Shown here: in pieces, positions 11,870 through 23,291 of the stretch
How positions within the stretch are numbered: position 1 is the stretch's first letter
Layout: every line of letters starts with the position of its first letter
Origin: Cephalotus follicularis
Lineage: Eukaryota > Streptophyta > Magnoliopsida > Oxalidales > Cephalotaceae
Length of the DNA: 64,000 nt
NCBI GenBank assembly: GCA_001972305.1
Contig: BDDD01000358.1
Coordinates: forward strand, 248,001-312,000
Direction of reading: 5' to 3'
The notes under the pieces: model-generated
Databases searched by the model: none
Seen by the model: only the letters and a program-made list of their open reading frames with translations
Told to the model about the DNA's origin: nothing
Position numbers and translations under genes: made by a program

Positions 11870-12753
11870 ACCATTAGCTAACTTTAGAACTACTGCCTTC
11901 AGAGCAACATCAGAGTATGTAACTTCTCCTCTTTATCTTTTTAGATATGCTCTCTACTCTTCCTCTAACTTTGGTATTTCTTTACCAGGCTCTGAATGAT
12001 GTCCATCTAATGATGGAGAACTCTAGGGCCGACCATCAACTCATTAACCAGCTTTAGGAGTAGATCGCAGAGCTTAAGCAAGTGGCTAATTTGGCCCAAG
12101 CTCAGCTGGAGGATGTTCTCGAGGCCCAAGAGTATGTGCTGGAAGATAAGAGACAGGCTCTTGAAGCTCTGGCAAAGGAGAAGAGGGAAAGAGAGGTATC
12201 AGTCAATAGCAACATCAAACTTCAGGATCTGCTACGAGCTACAAATGAAAGGTTCTCCAAGATCCAAGAGATGGAGGCTGCTCGGACTCAAGCTGTAGTG
12301 GACAAAGCCCTTGCGGAATTTAAAGCTTCAGCTGAGTTCCAAGGTGCTCTGATTAAGGTCGTGGATGACTTTAGGACTTCCCAAGATTTTGAAGAGGAAG
12401 TCCTTAAGCAGTCCGCGATACTTTTTCTCAAGGGCTTCTATACTTGTCGTAATTGGGTTGCTCGCCATTTGGAGGCTCCTCTGGATTCTATCGTTTGTTT
12501 TCCGTCAGTGGATGATTTTGAATATTTTTCCAAAGGGATTGATACAGATGAAAAGAAAGCTCTTCTTGCCTTCAAGGAACGAGAACATCTCGCCCCGGAA
12601 TTTGAAGAACTACAAAGGGCAGAGCACTCATGTACGATTGTCCCTTACATTGGTCCTGCTGCAAATCCTGGGTTTGCTCCTTCATCTGAGGACTCCCAAG
12701 TGCCTGCTTCTCCTCCTGTACATAACATTCCCTCATGGGATAATGATGTTTAG
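11870..12753 (+). pseudogene. Antisense extra ORF of the Tat element, 3' part (coiled coil)
   Basis: Continuation of the ORF that began at 2518, resuming after the GTTGG duplication. An exon-like block at 11870-11930 is followed by an intron-like stretch ending in AG before 11989, then coding from 11989. TAG codons occur at about 12055-12063. The open part (12082-12753, 223 residues) is rich in Glu, Lys, Gln and Ala with heptad-like spacing (KQALEALAKEKREREV), typical of the coiled-coil half of PF04195-type proteins. It ends in a conserved-looking segment (FLKGFYTCRNW, FPSVDDFEYF) and TAG at 12751-12753. Confidence 0.65.
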
Positions 12754-12840
12754 GCTAGAAGTTTTTCTTTTTTGCCTTGTACGCTTTTACAGCAATTTAC
12801 ACTTATGTAATTTCTTCTTTGATAAATGAAATTTGACTTT

Positions 12841-13680
12841 TGCTTCTTTTGAGCTTTTTCATTCCCTTAGGAATTTTCAATTAAGTAATAAAACTTAATT
12901 TTTGCTTCATTTGAGCTTTTTCATTCCCTTAGGAATTTCTATGCCTTTTTAGACATCTTTTCTAATGGTCTGATATGTTTCATATTGGGTTGCCTAAGTT
13001 TTTTAGCCCACGTTGGGCACTTTTTATCAAAGCGCTTAGCCAAATAGACTTGGTCTTTTTGAGTTCTTAAGTGTTCGCAAACCAAATTTTAGGTCTGATC
13101 TAACAAGTTCTTATGGATTTGCAGACCAGGATCTCTTACTGGTTTGATAGTTTTCAGACCAAGTCATCTGAGCTTTCTAGCCCTCGTGGGGATACTTGTA
13201 TTAAAGCGCTCAGTCCAACAACCTTGATCGTTGCTAGTTCTTATGTGTTCGCCTCTCAAGATACGATGTAAGTATGGTCTAACAAGTTCTTATGGATTTT
13301 CTGACCAACGTCCGCTCCCTTGTGAGTGTTTTATTTGTCGAAGTGTTGAAGGGTGTTCATTGAACAATCTTGTCTGACTGCTCCCATGGGAGTCTTTTCT
13401 GATGAGCTTATATTAAAGCTTTAAGTGCTCCTCGGATGGGAGTCTTAGGTGCTCCTCTGACGGGAGTCTTAGGTGCTCCTCTGACAGGAGTCTTCTCGGA
13501 TTGGAGAGTTTAGTCTATTCGAGACATTAGTCTACTTAGCTGCTTGGTCTGCTTGAGACTGGGAGAACTTTGGTTCTGTATTAAGGCCTGCTCTGATCAC
13601 TCCCTTGGTAGTCTTCTTTGCTGCTCCCTTGGGAGTGGTCTGACAAGTTTATATTAAAGCTTTTATTGAGGAAACTTGTT
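12841..13680. repeat. Direct repeats in the Tat spacer between integrase and antisense ORF
   Basis: Three repeat sets are visible. A roughly 63-bp unit around GAGCTTTTTCATTCCCTTAGG occurs twice (12850 and 12912). A diverged unit of about 180 bp containing AACAAGTTCTTATGGATTT occurs twice (about 12966-13135 and 13145-13312). A short GGTGCTCCTCTGACGGGAGT unit recurs at 13420-13500. No gene is present. Such spacers often hold tandem repeats in Tat elements. Confidence 0.65.
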
Positions 13681-13808
13681 GGAGGCTGTTCATAGGTTTA
13701 AGGACGTGAACATTGGACCTCCTGTCCCTTGCAAACTTGGAACTGCTCTTTTTGAAGAAAAAATTCTCTTTATTGACATTCTTGAACATTTGTACATATT
13801 TGCAAAAT

Positions 13809-15039
13809 TCATTGATACCACTTCCTCAAATGCTCGAAATTCCAAGCCCTAGGAATCTCCCTGCCCCACATAGTTTCGAGTTTGAATGTTCTAGGTTGGA
13901 GCACTTCCTTCACCTTGTAGGGTCCCTCCCAATTAAGAGCTAATTTTTCTCTAGTGCCAGTGGGATCAGCTATTGCCATGTTTCTAAGGACTAAGTCTCC
14001 CTCCCTAAGTGGTCTAGGGTTTACCCTTCTGTTGTAATAGTGGCTCACCCTCTGTTGATAAGCTACTACTCTGATGGCTGCTTTATCTCTGAGCTCCTCT
14101 ACTAAGTCGAGGAGATTCCTTAAACCTTCTTTATTATTAGCTTCATTGAAGTGCACAACTCTGGGAGAATGCACTCCAATCTCCACCGGTATCATAACTT
14201 TTGATCCGAAACAAAGGCTAAATAGGGACTCTCCAGTTATGGTTCGAGGAGTAGTTTTATAAGCCCACAATACACTGGGGAGTTCTTCTGTCCATTTTCC
14301 TTTGCTGGCTTCGAGGCGTTTCTTCAACCCTAGGATGATTTCTCTGTTAATGACCTCCTCTTGGTCATTACTCTGGGGGTAGGCTACGGAGGCAAACCTA
14401 TGCTCAATTCTCCACTTTTTGCAAAAGTTTTGAAAAGCTTCGTAATCAATTTGCTTCCAATTATCAGAGACAATTACTCTGGGGACCCCAAATCAGCAAA
14501 TGATTGACTTTCAGACAAAGCTCTCCGTCTTGCTCTCAGTTATTGTGGCCATGGGCACTGCTTTCACCCATTTGGTGAAGTAGTCTACTACCACGATGAG
14601 GTACTTTCTTTACCTTATTGCCACTGGTAATGGTTCAACAATCCATTCCCTATTGCGTAAAGGGCCAAGGGGCAGTGATAGATGTCAAAGGCTCTGATGG
14701 TCTTCTACTTATATTGGCATTCCTCTGACATTTATCACATTTCCTCACAAAGTTGATGGTATCTTGGTGCATGGTCGGCCAAAAATAGCCTTGCCTCAAC
14801 AATTTATTGGACAATGTTTTGCCCCCCGTGTGATTTTCACATACTCCTTCATGGACCTCCCTTAGAGAGTAGTTGGCCTCTGAGAGAGCTAGACATCTCA
14901 ACAGAGGAAAAGAGAACGACCTTTTGTAGAGAATCCCTTCTCTGAATTGGTATCTGTTGGATCTGTATACCAGCCTTCTCGCCTCCTCTGGGCCCTCTGG
15001 CAAAATACCTACCCTTAGCCAACTAATGAATGGAGTCAT
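13809..15039 (-). pseudogene. Tat integrase, broken
   Basis: From 15039 downward the H2C2 zinc finger reads HEGVCENHTGG then CDKCQRN. The catalytic core follows with DYFTKW, then IVSDNW where the family has SDNG, then an EEVINRE segment. The C-terminal part (14327-13809, 172 residues) has LWAYKTTPRT, the DNA-binding region (EGDLVLRN, NWEGPYKV) and ends LRKWYQ. The core between 14650 and 14330 contains several in-frame stops, including two TGA codons near 14495-14515, so the enzyme is not made whole. In an active element it would insert the cDNA copy into the genome. Confidence 0.82.
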
Positions 15040-15054
15040 CCAATTTGGCTTCTG

Positions 15055-15585
15055 TTAGATATAGATGTCCATCACATCTGCCTCCGAGATAGTGGGCCGG
15101 TCTAGATAGTCTACAAGTACGACTTGATTTCTTTCTAATTCCCCCGTTGTAGCTAGTTTCGACAACTGGTCTGCTCTGGCATTTTCTGCTTTGGGAACTT
15201 TTAAAACCTGGAAGACTTGGAAAGCGAACTTCAAACTTTGAAAATGAGCCAAGTATTTAGACATTGTGTCTTCTCTGGCTTCGTACTCTCCACTTGCCAG
15301 ACCAACCACCAGATGAGAATCACTAGAGGCTTCAAGTTTTTGAACCTCTAAGTGCTTCGCTATTGTCAATCTGGTAATCAAAGTTTCCCATTCTACCTCA
15401 TTGTTTATTGCTTTGAACCCAAATCTCAGAGCATACTCCAAGGTGCACCCATCTGGGCTAGTCAGCACCAAACCTGCTCCACTTCTGGAGATACAGGTTG
15501 ACTCATCAACTAATAGTTTCCATAACCCCTTCTCATGTTCAGAGGAGTCCTCTTCCATACACTTCGTAGGTGTAATATCTCCCAC
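15055..15585 (-). pseudogene. Second, archaeal-type RNase H domain of the Tat pol
   Basis: A 176-residue open frame of the RVT_3 (PF13456) type follows the usual RT-linked RNase H: WKLLVDES with GSGAGLVL-like residues (SRSGAGLVLTSPDG), a NNEVEWETLI segment for the family NNxAEYEAL, and a late ENARADQLSKLA motif. The acidic residues of the family can be followed, but the A of the AE pair is V here. A second RNase H after the first one is diagnostic of the Tat lineage. A TAG near 15586 separates it from the upstream RNase H. Confidence 0.8.
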
Positions 15586-16011
15586 CTAATCAGCCAAGAC
15601 CAATGCTTTTATTGCTGGCCTGACTTCATACTTCACGTTGTATTCGCCCAATTCGACAGACCACTTGACCAACCTGCCTGACATGTCTGGTTTTACTAGC
15701 ACTTGTCTAAGTGGCTTGTCGGTTAAAACTTTGATAGTATGGGCTTGAAAATACGGCATGAGCTTTCTTGCCGCAATGATCAGAGCATAAGCATACTTCT
15801 CTTCCTCTGGATATCTTCCCTCGATATCGTTCAAGGCCTTGCTCACATTATACACTGGCCTTTGAACTTTGTCATCTTCTCTGACTAGCACTGTACTCAC
15901 TGCGCCTTGTGTCACCGCTAAGTACAAATACAAGTCTTCCCCATCTCTTGGTTTTGATATCAGAGGAACGGAACCAAGTATTTCTTCAATCTTTTGAAGG
16001 ATTCTTGACAT
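15586..16011 (-). pseudogene. RT-linked RNase H domain of the Tat pol
   Basis: A 141-residue frame with LYLYLAVT, VLVREDDKVQRPVYNVSKAL, EKYAYALIIAARKL and VLTDKPLRQVL, the standard retroelement RNase H-like segment that follows RT in Ty3/gypsy pol. It removes RNA from RNA:DNA hybrids in active elements. The link back to RT (16011-16125) is broken by a frameshift. Confidence 0.82.
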
Positions 16012-16124
16012 TCTTCATTCCAGAGAAACCCCTTGGGATCCCATAAAATTTTGAAGAAAGGAAGACACTTCTCCGTTGACTTGGAAACAAATCTGCTCAG
16101 AGCTACAATTTTGTCATTCAACCT

Positions 16125-16862
16125 CTACATATCCCTAATAGATTGAGGATGATTCATGCTTTGAATCGGTGAGATCTTCTTTGGGTTGGCCTCTATTCCC
16201 CTGCTGGAGACCATGAACCCAAGAAACTTACCAGAAGTGACCCTAAAAGTGCACTTGGAAGGGTTCAAGCGTATCTTGTATCTTCTCAATACCTCAAAGG
16301 TCTCCTCCAAGCCCCTGATATAAGGACTCCTCGCTGGTGTCTTGACGAGCATATTGTCAATATAAACCTCCATATTCCTCTTGATTTGAGGTTCAAAAAT
16401 TTTGTTGACCAACCGTTCGTAGGTCACTCCAGCATTTTTTAGTCCGAAGGGCATGACTTTGTAACAACACATACCCTTATCAGTGATAAACGCCGTCTTT
16501 TTCTCATCTCGTCCGTATATAGGAATTTGATTGTAACTAGAGTAAGCATCTAAGAAGCTCAACATTCTATAACAGGAGCTTGCATCCACTAGTTGATCAA
16601 TATTCAGGATGGAGAAGTGGTCTTTTAGACAAGCCTTATTGAGGTCTGTGAAGTCTATACACATCCTCCATTTGCCATTGGCTTTCTTGACTAGTACCAG
16701 GTTTGCCAACCAGTCAGAGTAAAGCACTTCTCTTATGAACCCTGCTTGCAATAGCTTATTCACTTCGTCTACTATTGCTTGCTGCCTTTCGGGGGCAAAG
16801 TTTCTCTTCTTTTGCCTGATCAGGGGCCGTATTAGATCCACACTTAGCTTGTGGATCATCAC
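16125..16862 (-). pseudogene. Tat reverse transcriptase, catalytic motif altered
   Basis: 245 residues of Ty3/gypsy RT: LVKKANGKWRMCIDFTDLNK, FLDAYSSYNQIP, CYKVMPFGLKNAGVTYERLV and the YxDD box. The box reads Y-I-D-N: codon AAT at 16355-16353 replaces the second catalytic Asp, which should abolish activity. The plus-strand relative at 59612-60333 keeps YIDD. A TAG at about 16895-16893 separates RT from the protease frame. Confidence 0.88.
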
Positions 16863-16892
16863 CTCTGGGTTGATCCCAAGGACCTCCTCTGT

Positions 16893-17720
16893 CTACCAGG
16901 CAAATACATCTCTATTATTTTTGAGAAATGTTATTAGTTCTTCTTTCTCCACCTCTCTTAGTTGGGAGCCAACCTGGAAGACCTTATCTACATTGCCTTC
17001 TTCTAAAGACAGCTGCACAACATCCTCCACTGGCTGTGGATGCTCAGGCTCAACTTCTCCTCTGAGCTCCACATTTCCTATGGGAAGGACTTTTCCCCTC
17101 TCCTTCTCCTTTATGGCAGTCTGATAGCACTGTCTGGCGACTTGTTGGTTTCCTCTGACTTGCCCCATACCAAATCTAGTCAGGAACTTCACAAGTAAGT
17201 GCCTTGTCGATACTATTGCTTCCATCAAGTTCAATCTTGGATGCCCAATTATTGCATTGTATGGGCTTGGTATATCAACCACCACGAATGTCATTTGCAC
17301 CTGAGTCTGGCAAAGGGTTGTGCCTGCAACTACGGACAACTCGATGGCGCCTAATGGATGGACCATCTCTCCCACAAAGCCGACCAGAGGAGTCTTTACC
17401 AGCCTTAGTTGGTCCTCTGGAATCCTTAATTGATCAAAAGCTTGTTTGTAGAGGATATCCGCCGAGCTCCCCCTATCAATGAGGATTCTCTTCATAGTGA
17501 ATAATTCCATATGAAGAGTTATTACTACTGGATCATCATGAGGGAAACGTACTCCCTCTAAGTTAGCCTCTGAGAAGGATATTACCTCCTCTTCTCCACC
17601 AGTCTTCAACCTTTTGTTGTGCCTGTACTGTTGCACGACAAAGGTTTGCCCAGCATAAGCTTTTCGAGCCCTGCTATGATTCCCACCAGATGCGACCCTT
17701 CTCGGGATGGTGTGTATCAC
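16893..17720 (-). pseudogene. Tat aspartic protease and connection to RT
   Basis: 275-residue frame. The retropepsin centre is ILIDRGSSADILY, with D-R-G where retroviral-type proteases have D-T/S/N-G, followed by a second strand with YNAIIGHPRL. The frame ends at VFAW, the usual start of the RT leader, cut by TAG. In active elements it cleaves the polyprotein. Confidence 0.8.
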
Positions 17721-17747
17721 ACCCCTGGGCTGCTGCTCATCTTCTTG

Positions 17748-18769
17748 CTACAGAACTTCTTCTCTATGCTCCCTTCTTCCCTGGAGAGGATCTCTGCCAA
17801 CATATTTCCTTAGATGACCTTTTAGAATCAGGTCCTCAATCTGATTTTTCAAGTGCATGCATTCCTCCGCGTTATGCCCGTGATCACGGTGATACTGACA
17901 GTATTTGTTCGAGTCCCTCTTCTCTGTCGGGAATCTCAATGGAGTTGGCCACTGGATAGGGACCTTCTCCTTCTCCACCACCAGTATTCTGGTCCGTGTC
18001 TCCAAGAGAGGGGAAAAATTGTTATAACTGGGGATTGATGTTCACCTTTTTGGTGATTCCTCTCTCTTGAAGAGCTTGTGTCTAAGGTCATATTTGATCA
18101 GCTCTGACTTCTCCTTCCTCTTCTGCTTTTTCCCTGGAGCACTTCGTGAGTGCTCATCTTTCTCCATCTATTGATCCAATCAGGAAGTCTTTTGCTCCCT
18201 ATCCACTATAGCCTCCTCTACATTCACATACTTCTCTACTCTTCCAAGGAGGTCTGCCATGTCTTGAGCAGGCTTCTTCATGAGGGAAAAGGTAAATGGT
18301 GAGTTGTCTTTCAATCCACTATTCAGAGCTGCCAGAGCAAAATATGGCTCCAAATCCATCACCATCAGAGACTCCTTGTTGAATCTGGTGAAGTAGTCTC
18401 TGAGGGACTCATTCTTCCCATGCACCACGTTCATCACATGGTTCGAATTCTTTCTCTGTGTGATGCTTTTGAGGAATTTGGTGACGAACATCTCTATGAA
18501 CTGCTCGAAATTCGCCATTGAATTTGGGGGCAGCATAGAATACGACGTATGGGCTGCACCAATCAAAGTTGCTGGGAGTCCTCGGTAAGCACAGTATTCG
18601 AAGCCTGATGAACTAGCATGATTTGGGTGTAGTAGCGCACATGCTGGATTGGGTCAGTGGACCCGTCGTACTCCTTGAGATTCGGGAACCAGAATCCTTT
18701 TGGGATACGCTCCCTCATTATCTCTGGTGTGAGGGGCGTACAGTTGATATTCCGTACCTCTGATAGGTA
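17748..18769 (-). pseudogene. Tat gag, main part
   Basis: Read downward from about 18769: IPKGFWFPNLKEYDG, DPIQHVRYY, a retrotransposon-gag core (18566-18180) with FVTKFLKSI and ESLRDYFTRFN, and a zinc-knuckle-like segment at about 17900 with YCQYHRDHGHNAEEC. The frames 18841-18563, 18566-18180 and 18005-17748 are out of step with each other, so gag is degraded. Its N-terminus lies beyond the 2.5-kb repeat, at 21880. Confidence 0.8.
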
Positions 18770-18774
18770 CCCTT

Positions 18775-21258
18775 TGTTGGGAACGCATGGCCCACACGCA
18801 GTGGTAGACTTATCAATCTGAACATTAGGGTTTATGGCCAATTAACTTTAATTTTTTACAAATAGATTAATCCTCAAGCAATGGGATGCCCTAATCTATG
18901 TTCGAATTGTCCCAATAAATGCCAAGGAACTCTAATCAACATTCAAACAAACCAAAACCAAAACTAAGCATAAGAAAATCAGGATTCGAATAGGGTTGCC
19001 ATAAACCCTAACAAATGGTCACACATATAGTCTTACAAGGAGAACACACAATACCCTAGCCTAATGCCCAAGAAACACAATTCCAAACATCCCTAACCCT
19101 AAGGGATGAGAAGGAAGCACCAACACAACCCCATGGAGGTTCGGCTAGGGTTTAACAAAACCTTGACCAACACCCACTGCCATGGCGCCACAAAGGGAGA
19201 AGAAGAAGAGACTCTTACCGGAGGTGAAGACTCATTCCTTCAAGATAAGCTCCCTCTACACTTTATTCCTAAAAGCTCCAAGCTCCTCCATAAGCCACGG
19301 ATGGGAGGATCCAAGGATGAAGGCTAAGTGTTTAACCTAGTCTAAATCACTCTAGGTAAAGATAAAAAGCAGTGTGCAAGTTATCTCCACCTATAATAAA
19401 CTTTGAGTGGTGAAAGGAGTCTTAAAAATGGCTGTAATTTGCACCAGGTGACGTAGGCGTCAACATGTAGGCGACAGACGTCGACGCGTATGCAAGCAGC
19501 CGAAAGAAGAGAGACGCAAGGAAGAGAGAGAAAGAGTAAGTCTCCAAATGTGTTCAACAAGCTTCTCTCAAGCCTTTTATAGTGTTGACTTTCTCTCTCC
19601 TTCAAACCCGCGCATCAGCTGTCAAGGCGTTAACTCCATGCGTCTCATCTTATCTAGGGGTCAATGCCAATGATAGGATGAAACAGGCGCCTAGTCTAAT
19701 TTTTCTTCGCATCAACGCCTAAAACCCATAGCGTCAATGCGTAAACCTACTGGTTTTTAAATCGTCAACGTCATGTTCTCCATAGCATTAACGCACAGTG
19801 GCTTTTCTAGTTATGACGTCGGCGCATACTCTCTATGGCGTCAACGTTTAAAGCTACTGGTTTTTCCAGTGTCAACGCAATTCATTCGCGTCAACGCCCA
19901 GCAACTCAACTCGACATGGCGTCGATCCATGCTCTTCATGGCGTCGACGCCTAAGACAAAGAAAGACAATCTCTTCTCATTTCAAAACCCTTCGCATGGA
20001 ATATTTCATCGTGACATTGCATGGACTTAAATCCATCAAATGAAATACTCACTAGCAAAACAACATCTTCCCTGATGTTGTCCTTTCACTAAATGATATG
20101 TGTCCCACCACATCTCCATCTGTTCAAAGTCAGGTAGGACTCGAAAGCCTGTCATTCTCTGGTATAATGATAAATTCCCAGAACATCTCGTTATCTGGTA
20201 CGACCACTCTAACAGTACACCGACTATCAGAGCAGCCCCGGTGTGAGCGCCAGTCACCCCCCGGATCCGTGTATTACCACATCTATCAATCATGGTCCGA
20301 ATAGCCAATTGCTTTATCCAGTCATCGGTATATGTGTCTTGTTTCTCTCGTCATACTTAGCTCCGATCACAGCCTAGGGTTTGGATGAATGTCACCCCTA
20401 GTATTGCTACGATAACTATGAATCTATGATCGCACTGAGACTATCAGTAGACCTCCCATGGGAACCTCTCGTTCCCAGTCCACCTATGCTTGATCAGGAC
20501 TTTTAAGTCTGTAACGTACATAGATAAATAGAGCTTGTCACCCTCAGCCCGGGTGTGATGATCCTCTATTGCGTACTCGCCCATACATCTCAATGCAGCT
20601 CCCACAAGACCCAAAGACAACCCTTTTGCTAGCACCTGGTTAGTGCTGGGGAAGAAGAAAATTAAAGTCAAGCAGTCACCACACAATGCATGCCAACTGC
20701 TCAGGTCAAAGGAGATAATGCAGGCTATAGACCTACTAGTCACCATAGACTATACACTACCGAGACTATAGGAATCCTATTGACATTGGGTATTGACTAT
20801 CCAAATAAGTTTCATATTGGTGGGTCTGTTCAGTGTCACGCTCTCTAGCATACACCACACATTTAGCTTTAGGGATAAACCCAATTGGCTACGAGATAAC
20901 CAACCTCTACTGCTAACCCGGGAGTAAACTTAACGTGACAAGTCTTCATGGTTCATCAATGGCCCAAAGAAAGTGAACCTATGGCTTGGAACATTTGTCA
21001 GAGGGAATAAAGATCTCATTCTCATTGCCCTCTCGGCAAGAGATCAAACCTTTTGGATGTGACAGGACGCTATATGGCATACAGTTAATTGCGTATAATT
21101 ATTCTCTTCCTTTTGGTTGGTTGGGATGAGCCATATAGTCTTGCCAATATATAAATATGCACATAGAATATAAAAGGAATTCAGAATTGTATAAATCAAT
21201 AGTGTTTATATACAAACGAGCCATATCGTCGCATACAGGGACACCCCTAACCTAACGC
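18775..21258. mobile_element. 2.5-kb repeat C, copy 1 (probable solo LTR)
   Basis: Inserted in gag of the minus-strand Tat element. It starts TGTTGGGAACGC with an ACACGCAGTGG motif close by and ends near CACCCCTAACCTAA. Copy 2 is at 60505-62857, colinear over its length with many substitutions. CCCTT at 18770-18774 and 21259-21263 is a candidate TSD. The TG start and the nearby GCAGTGG motif resemble plant copia LTRs, but a CA end is not clear. It holds clustered GCGTCAACGC-type motifs at 19440-19960 and no convincing gene. Confidence 0.7.
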
Positions 21259-21619
21259 CCCTTCGACTGCTTGGATCCTCTGAGCCTCCTTTCCATCTCA
21301 ACAAACCTTTTATTCATGGTCTGCTCAATGTCCTCTATGTTCCTAGTCTTGCTAGAAACCTGTGATTGCCTTGCTAGTCTGACCGAGTAGTCCAACCTAC
21401 TCCTCAGTCGGGTCTCAATCCTTCATGAAGCATAAGAACATGGTCGGGTCTCCTTCTCCTCCACTGAGTAATTCTCTTCCATCGGATCTTGCTCTAGAAG
21501 GTCTTGTTGGGGATTATAACTATAATTCCTCGCACTTGAAAACTCTGCCCTCAGAGATGTATCAATCTCTGACCACCTTGGAGGACGCATGGCCCTCCTC
21601 GATGGGTTTTGCCTGGCCC

Positions 21620-21880
21620 TTATGGCTGTTGTACTTCTAGGGCTGGCCTGCTCGGTCCAGCCTGATCCTCGGGGGCTGGTCGGCTCGGTTTAGCCTGAGT
21701 TTGGCAAGCTAAATTATTCACCAACAACGTTCTAAGCCTCCCTATCTCTTGGAGAAGCTGGTTGAATTGCTCGCCGGTGATGGGAGCTTGCTCGGGAGCT
21801 TGACCGGCAGTGGGAGCTTGATTGCCAGCAGGAGCTTGACTGCCACCAGTCACAAAGTTGGTGATTCTTCTCGGAGTCAT
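21620..21880 (-). pseudogene. Tat gag, N-terminal part
   Basis: Begins ATG at 21880 (MTPRRITNFVTGG), shortly downstream of the LTR and primer site. A Gln/Ala/Pro-rich stretch follows, then EQFNQLLQEIGRLR. Degraded coding continues on minus to about 21260 (EDIEQTMNKRF, MERRLRGS), where repeat C interrupts. Confidence 0.75.
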
Positions 21881-21904
21881 TGTTCAAAAACTTTTTGTTG
21901 CGTT

Positions 21905-21923
21905 TCCCACAGACGGCACCAAC
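21905..21923 (-). other. Primer-binding region of the Tat element
   Basis: Directly after the LTR end on minus: TTGGTGCCGTCTGTGGGAA. This is the sequence usually found at the LTR-leader junction of Tat elements. I do not assign the tRNA. Confidence 0.65.
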
Positions 21924-22424
21924 TGTTGATGTCGAAATCAACAACACAACAGTCTCTTACGTGTAGATGTTTGATTTGTAGATGAAAACGCGTTGAATGC
22001 TCCGAGGATGATGTAGGATTGGTGTTTTTTGATCTTCCCTGCACACAAGAAGCAAACTAAACGAAGTTGCAGGAGGTTTACTCACGGGGACACTCCGATG
22101 CTTAAGTCAGATAATGACAGAGAAGATACAATAAGGTAGTTTTAGTTTAGAATTGACCGACCTGTGTATTGTATTTTTTTAAGATATTTATAAGACTACC
22201 TGGTTGTAACTGTCTTTACTTGTATTGTAGAAATCATTATGAATCCCTAGGAAATGGTCAAGGATCTCGTCAATTTCCTTATTTGGCGCCGAGAAGTTAT
22301 CTCGTGCGTTATCATTATATATTTAAACTGTTTGAGCACGTGACTGTAACTCCAGAGGACACATAACTGTAATTCCAGAGGACACGTGACAGTCTCTTAT
22401 TTGAGTAGAAATTTTCTCATATCA
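21924..22424 (-). repeat. 5' LTR of the minus-strand Tat element
   Basis: On minus it starts TGATATGAG at 22424 and ends ATCAACA at 21924 (501 bp). The ends match those of the solo LTRs at 48064-48914 and 58021-58832. A TATAAATA box lies at 22192-22185 on minus, and the downstream block near 22100 shares GGGGACACTCCGA with the solo LTR at 48230. Confidence 0.85.
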
Positions 22425-23173
22425 CCTTCTGTTAAGAATTTTAAAAAATACCAAAATGAGAATAAACTTAGTTTACCAACATACATTTTTAGGTTGAAAA
22501 AAAAATAGTTGTCAACTATATTTTAATAACACATTTAACAATACAAGATAATAAATTAAATTAAATTAAGTTTCATGTGGTCAAATTACGATCCCATTAT
22601 ATGAAGTTTTATATTCAATTATTTATTTACGTATTTTTGTGACACCACCCTATTTATTCTTGAATTCATTACAAATAAGGTATTTAATCGGAAAAAAAAA
22701 GAATCAAGAAAAGTTTTTTGATTCAATTGAAAGGCATAAGCACATCATAAAATTTAGAATCTAGAACGTGTAAAATTGTTGAGATCTGAATTGATTACTT
22801 AATTATAAGAAAACACATATAAGACAAGACACATCCATATGTTATCATCTGCATATCATTATTTATACATATTATCAGTTAAAACTATGGATAAAAATGT
22901 AAATAAATGTAGCATTAGTGAACATTAAAAGAGAAATTGATTATGAGTGAACGGTGGGTTCCCTCCTTGGGACTAAGTTGCGTGGGAGGGTGGGATGAGG
23001 AAGGCTCGTCATGGACCCACCTGATAGGCCACTAAGCCCCGTTTCATTGGCCAACTCCACCCGACCTTACTTTTCCTCCTCACAGAAAAGAAGAAAAGAA
23101 TATCCGAATATAAATCAGAATTAGTTGGGTCCTTTATGTTACTCGTGGGCCCCTCTCATGCTTAGCCTCCCCT
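22425..23173. other. Intergenic, upstream of the PB1 gene
   Basis: AT-rich to about 22900, then mixed composition. No gene or transposon end recognised. 22930-23170 probably contains the promoter of the gene at 23292. Confidence 0.6.
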
Positions 23174-23181
23174 TATAAATA
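23174..23181 (+). promoter_or_regulatory. TATA box of the PB1 gene
   Basis: TATAAATA in a CCCCTTATAAATACTC context, 118 bp before the ATG, so a start site near 23205 and a CT-rich leader of about 85 nt. Confidence 0.65.
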
Positions 23182-23291
23182 CTCAACATCTACACCTCCT
23201 TGTGGTTTGAAAAGTAACCCGAAACGACGCCTCCAAATCCTCTATCGCCTCTCTCTAGAATCTTCTCTTCTTTTCTTTTTAAACGCAAATC

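Larger units (their letters stand above)
2467..22424 (-). mobile_element. Tat-lineage Ty3/gypsy LTR retrotransposon, minus strand, multiply interrupted
   Basis: Read on the minus strand: 5' LTR 22424-21924, primer site, gag (21880-21620, then 18769-17748), protease, RT, RNase H, a second archaeal-type RNase H, integrase ending at 13809, a repeat-rich spacer, and an antisense extra ORF read on plus (2518-12753). Dual RNase H plus an antisense ORF between integrase and 3' LTR is the known plan of Tat elements (Grande, Retand and relatives). The 3' LTR is not seen; CACTA sequence begins at 2466. Other insertions lie at 3990-11864 and 18775-21258. Candidate TSD after the 5' LTR is CCTTC (22425-22429), but its partner is outside the window. 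Stops and frameshifts in most domains mark an old, inactive copy. Confidence 0.88.
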
